The notes under the pieces: generated by a model
What the model was told of the DNA's origin: nothing
The model's input: only the letters and a program-made list of their open reading frames with translations
Databases searched by the model: none
Source: a virus
DNA: 21,706 nt
Strand: one strand, 5' to 3'
Virus record (IMG/VR): IMGVR_UViG_3300040801_001203
Location: 1-21,706 of that record
Shown here: one piece after another, positions 20,334-21,706 of the stretch
Position numbering within the stretch: the stretch's first letter is position 1
Layout of the letters: every line of letters starts with the position of its first letter
Program-made: the position numbers and the translations under genes

Positions 20334-20582
20334 ATGGGCAAGGTCGACATCAAGCTGAACTCCCGGAACATCGAGCGGCACATCCTCAAGGGCCGGGCCA
20401 CTGAGGCTGACCTGCTGCGCAGGGCGCAGAGGATCGCCGAGGCTGCAGGTCCCGGCATGGAGGTCAACACCAACATCGGTCCGTCCCGTGCCCGCGCCTC
20501 GGTGGTCACCGCCACGAGCGCCGCGATGCGGGCAGAGGCATCGGATCGGGCCCTGACCCGCGCGATCGACGCCGGACGATGA
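20334..20582 (+). CDS. Minor neck/tail-completion protein (82 aa)
   Basis: GGAGGGG lies a few bases before ATG 20334. The protein KVDIKLNSRNIERHILKGRA followed by LLRRAQRIAEAAG and NTNIGPSRARASVVTATSAA matches the layout of short HK97 gp10-like or neck proteins: an N-terminal helix pair followed by a beta hairpin, then a helical Arg-rich end. It precedes the tail terminator with an ATGA overlap. It is shorter than typical gp10-like proteins. Confidence 0.75.
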   Translation: MGKVDIKLNSRNIERHILKGRATEADLLRRAQRIAEAAGPGMEVNTNIGPSRARASVVTATSAAMRAEASDRALTRAIDAGR

Positions 20583-21004
20583 CCTACGCGATCGCGTTCC
20601 CGGACGTCGAGGCGGCCCTGGTCGGATGGCTCGCCGACGTCCTGCCCTCGTACGGCCTGACCGTCCCGGTCTCCACCAAGGTCCCGAACCCCCGACCGTC
20701 ACGCTTCGTGCGGATCTTTCGCACGGGCGGACCCGAGCAGTCCCTGGTGGTCGATGGCGGTCAGGTCACCGTGGAGTGCTGGGACGACAGCGAGACCGCC
20801 GCGGCCGCAGCGGCGCGGCTGGTTCGCGCCGTGCTCTCCGCGGCCCGGAACGTGACCGTGCCGTCCGGTGACCTGATCTACCGGATCCAAGAGTTCGGCG
20901 GACCAGCCTCCCTCCCCGACGTGTCCGGACAGCCACGCTACTCGTGGACCGTCCAGGTCTACACCCGCGGCACGCCACTAGCCGACCTTCCAGCGCACCC
21001 GTAA
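20579..21004 (+). CDS. Tail terminator protein
   Basis: A 141-residue protein starting at ATGA. FPDVEAALVGWLADVLPSYG, RPSRFVRIFRTGGPE and QVTVECWDDSETAAAAAARL, then YSWTVQVYTRG follow the alpha/beta order of lambda U/SPP1 Gp17-type tail terminators, which cap the tail tube and join it to the head. Placed directly before the major tail protein, as expected. Confidence 0.85.
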   Translation: MTYAIAFPDVEAALVGWLADVLPSYGLTVPVSTKVPNPRPSRFVRIFRTGGPEQSLVVDGGQVTVECWDDSETAAAAAARLVRAVLSAARNVTVPSGDLIYRIQEFGGPASLPDVSGQPRYSWTVQVYTRGTPLADLPAHP

Positions 21005-21006
21005 AC

Positions 21007-21020
21007 CCGCCCTAGGGCGG
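21007..21020 (+). terminator. Perfect GC-rich palindrome before the major tail gene
   Basis: CCGCCCTAGGGCGG is a perfect 14-bp palindrome starting three bases after the tail terminator stop, followed by AAGGAG before the ATG at 21043. No T-run is present. Similar CCGCCC/GGGCGG hairpins precede other late genes, so a role in transcript ends or processing is plausible. Confidence 0.45.
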
Positions 21021-21042
21021 CCAACCCACAAGGAGTCCAGAG

Positions 21043-21585
21043 ATGGCCCTGACAGCAGAGAACGTCCGTGTGGGCGTCACGGGTGCCGTGTATGTCGCGC
21101 CCGCTGGCACCACCCTCCCGACCGACGCGACGACCGCGCTCCCCGTCGACCATGAGGACGTGGGCTACATCCACGAGGACGGTGTCACCGAGACTCAGGA
21201 CACCGACACGACCGACATCGTGTCGTGGCAGAACGGCGCGAAGATCCGCAAGGTCCAGACCTCTCACGACCTGACCTACTCGTTCACGATGCTCGAAACC
21301 TCCCAGGTCACGCTGCGCGAGTACTACGGCAACTTCACCGACGGTGGCGTTGCCGATGACAGCGTCGTCATCGATGGAGCCGAACTCCCGAACCGGGTCT
21401 GGGTCCTGTCCGTGGTTGACGGGGACCACGTCCTCCGGGTCGTCATCCCCGATGGGCAGGTCACGGAGCGCGGCGACATCACCTACGCCAACGGCGACGC
21501 GATCGGACGCGAGGTCACGATCACCTGCTACCCCGACGATTCGGGGAACAAGGCCTACATCTACATGGCCGAGGTCGCGTCCTGA
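21043..21585 (+). CDS. Major tail (tube) protein
   Basis: A 180-residue beta-rich protein with AAGGAG upstream. MALTAENVRVGVTGAVYVAP, GTTLPTDATTALPVDHEDVG and YIHEDGVTETQDTDTTDIVS follow the N-terminal pattern of actinophage siphovirus tube proteins (VxVGxTGAVYVAPxGTxxP, then GYIxEDG). The middle QTSHDLTYSFTMLETSQVTL and end ITYANGDAIGREVTITCYPD support a tail-tube fold. It is expected to be highly expressed, consistent with its own strong ribosome binding site after a hairpin. No Ig-like extension is fused. Confidence 0.92.
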   Translation: MALTAENVRVGVTGAVYVAPAGTTLPTDATTALPVDHEDVGYIHEDGVTETQDTDTTDIVSWQNGAKIRKVQTSHDLTYSFTMLETSQVTLREYYGNFTDGGVADDSVVIDGAELPNRVWVLSVVDGDHVLRVVIPDGQVTERGDITYANGDAIGREVTITCYPDDSGNKAYIYMAEVAS

Positions 21586-21706
21586 TGAAGGACGTGACCT
21601 ACACCGGGAAGGCGGACTACCTGCGTGTCGCCTCGGGGGCGCTGATCCCCGCAGGCGTCCGCAGCGAGGTGACCGACGCCGACGCCGAGAAGCTCACGGG
21701 ACGTGC
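21585..21706 (+). CDS. Partial hypothetical tail-region protein
   Basis: Starts at TGATG overlap with the major tail stop; the window ends after 40 codons. The visible part begins MKDVTYTGKADYLRVASGAL and continues IPAGVRSEVTDADAEKLTGR. It looks like a small soluble domain, not the start of tail assembly chaperones that usually come next, and no family is recognised. Whether the tail chaperone frameshift pair follows cannot be seen. Confidence 0.6.
   Translation, partial: MKDVTYTGKADYLRVASGALIPAGVRSEVTDADAEKLTGR

Overview
The window is about 21.7 kb of very GC-rich DNA, packed almost entirely on the plus strand with phage genes. It looks like a tailed siphovirus, or its prophage form, infecting a high-GC actinobacterium. 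The reasons are the codon use, frequent GTG starts, a protein related to phiC31 Gp3, an Rpf-like muralytic protein, and an HNH - small terminase - large terminase - portal - MuF - scaffold - HK97-type capsid - connector - tail order typical of actinobacteriophages. No host gene, tRNA, rRNA, CRISPR array or integrase is visible.

Layout. (1) 1-600: remnant of a lysogeny switch. A leftward XRE-type repressor start with a strong ribosome binding site faces a rightward small HTH gene across a divergent promoter region containing a perfect 15-bp palindrome. The repressor is broken after about 27 codons by a 172-bp near-copy (5 mismatches) of part of the exonuclease gene found at 918-1089. This is either a real rearrangement or an assembly join at the window edge. 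(2) 801-10990: one uninterrupted early operon of about twenty genes joined by ATGA, GTGA or TGATG overlaps. It encodes a DEDDh exonuclease, a DUF2303 protein, an exported Rpf-like transglycosylase, zinc-finger/HTH proteins, a RecB-like nuclease, a Gp3-like (recombination directionality factor-like) protein fused to a SAP domain, a RusA-like resolvase, an HNH nuclease, a replication-initiator-like protein and a DnaB-like ATPase. (3) 11019-12928: small, often Cys-rich proteins of unknown function. (4) 13058-13685: an Arg-rich peptide, a second HNH protein and a structured non-coding gap that could hold the packaging site. (5) 13686-21706: packaging, head and tail-start genes; the last gene is cut by the window end.

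How it works together. The switch would control entry into the early operon, whose products handle replication, recombination and resolution of phage DNA. The HNH-terminase-portal set packages DNA into a shell made from scaffold and capsid, closed by adaptor, stopper, tail-completion and tail-terminator proteins onto the major tail tube.

The points most worth a second look are: iteron-like repeats and a (CCAA)8 microsatellite inside the initiator gene, where gain of one unit would fuse initiator and helicase reading frames; a DnaB-like ATPase lacking the usual catalytic Glu and Gln positions; the Gp3-SAP-zinc fusion without a visible integrase; an exported Rpf-like enzyme inside an early DNA-metabolism operon; and similar GC-rich hairpins placed before three late-gene blocks.
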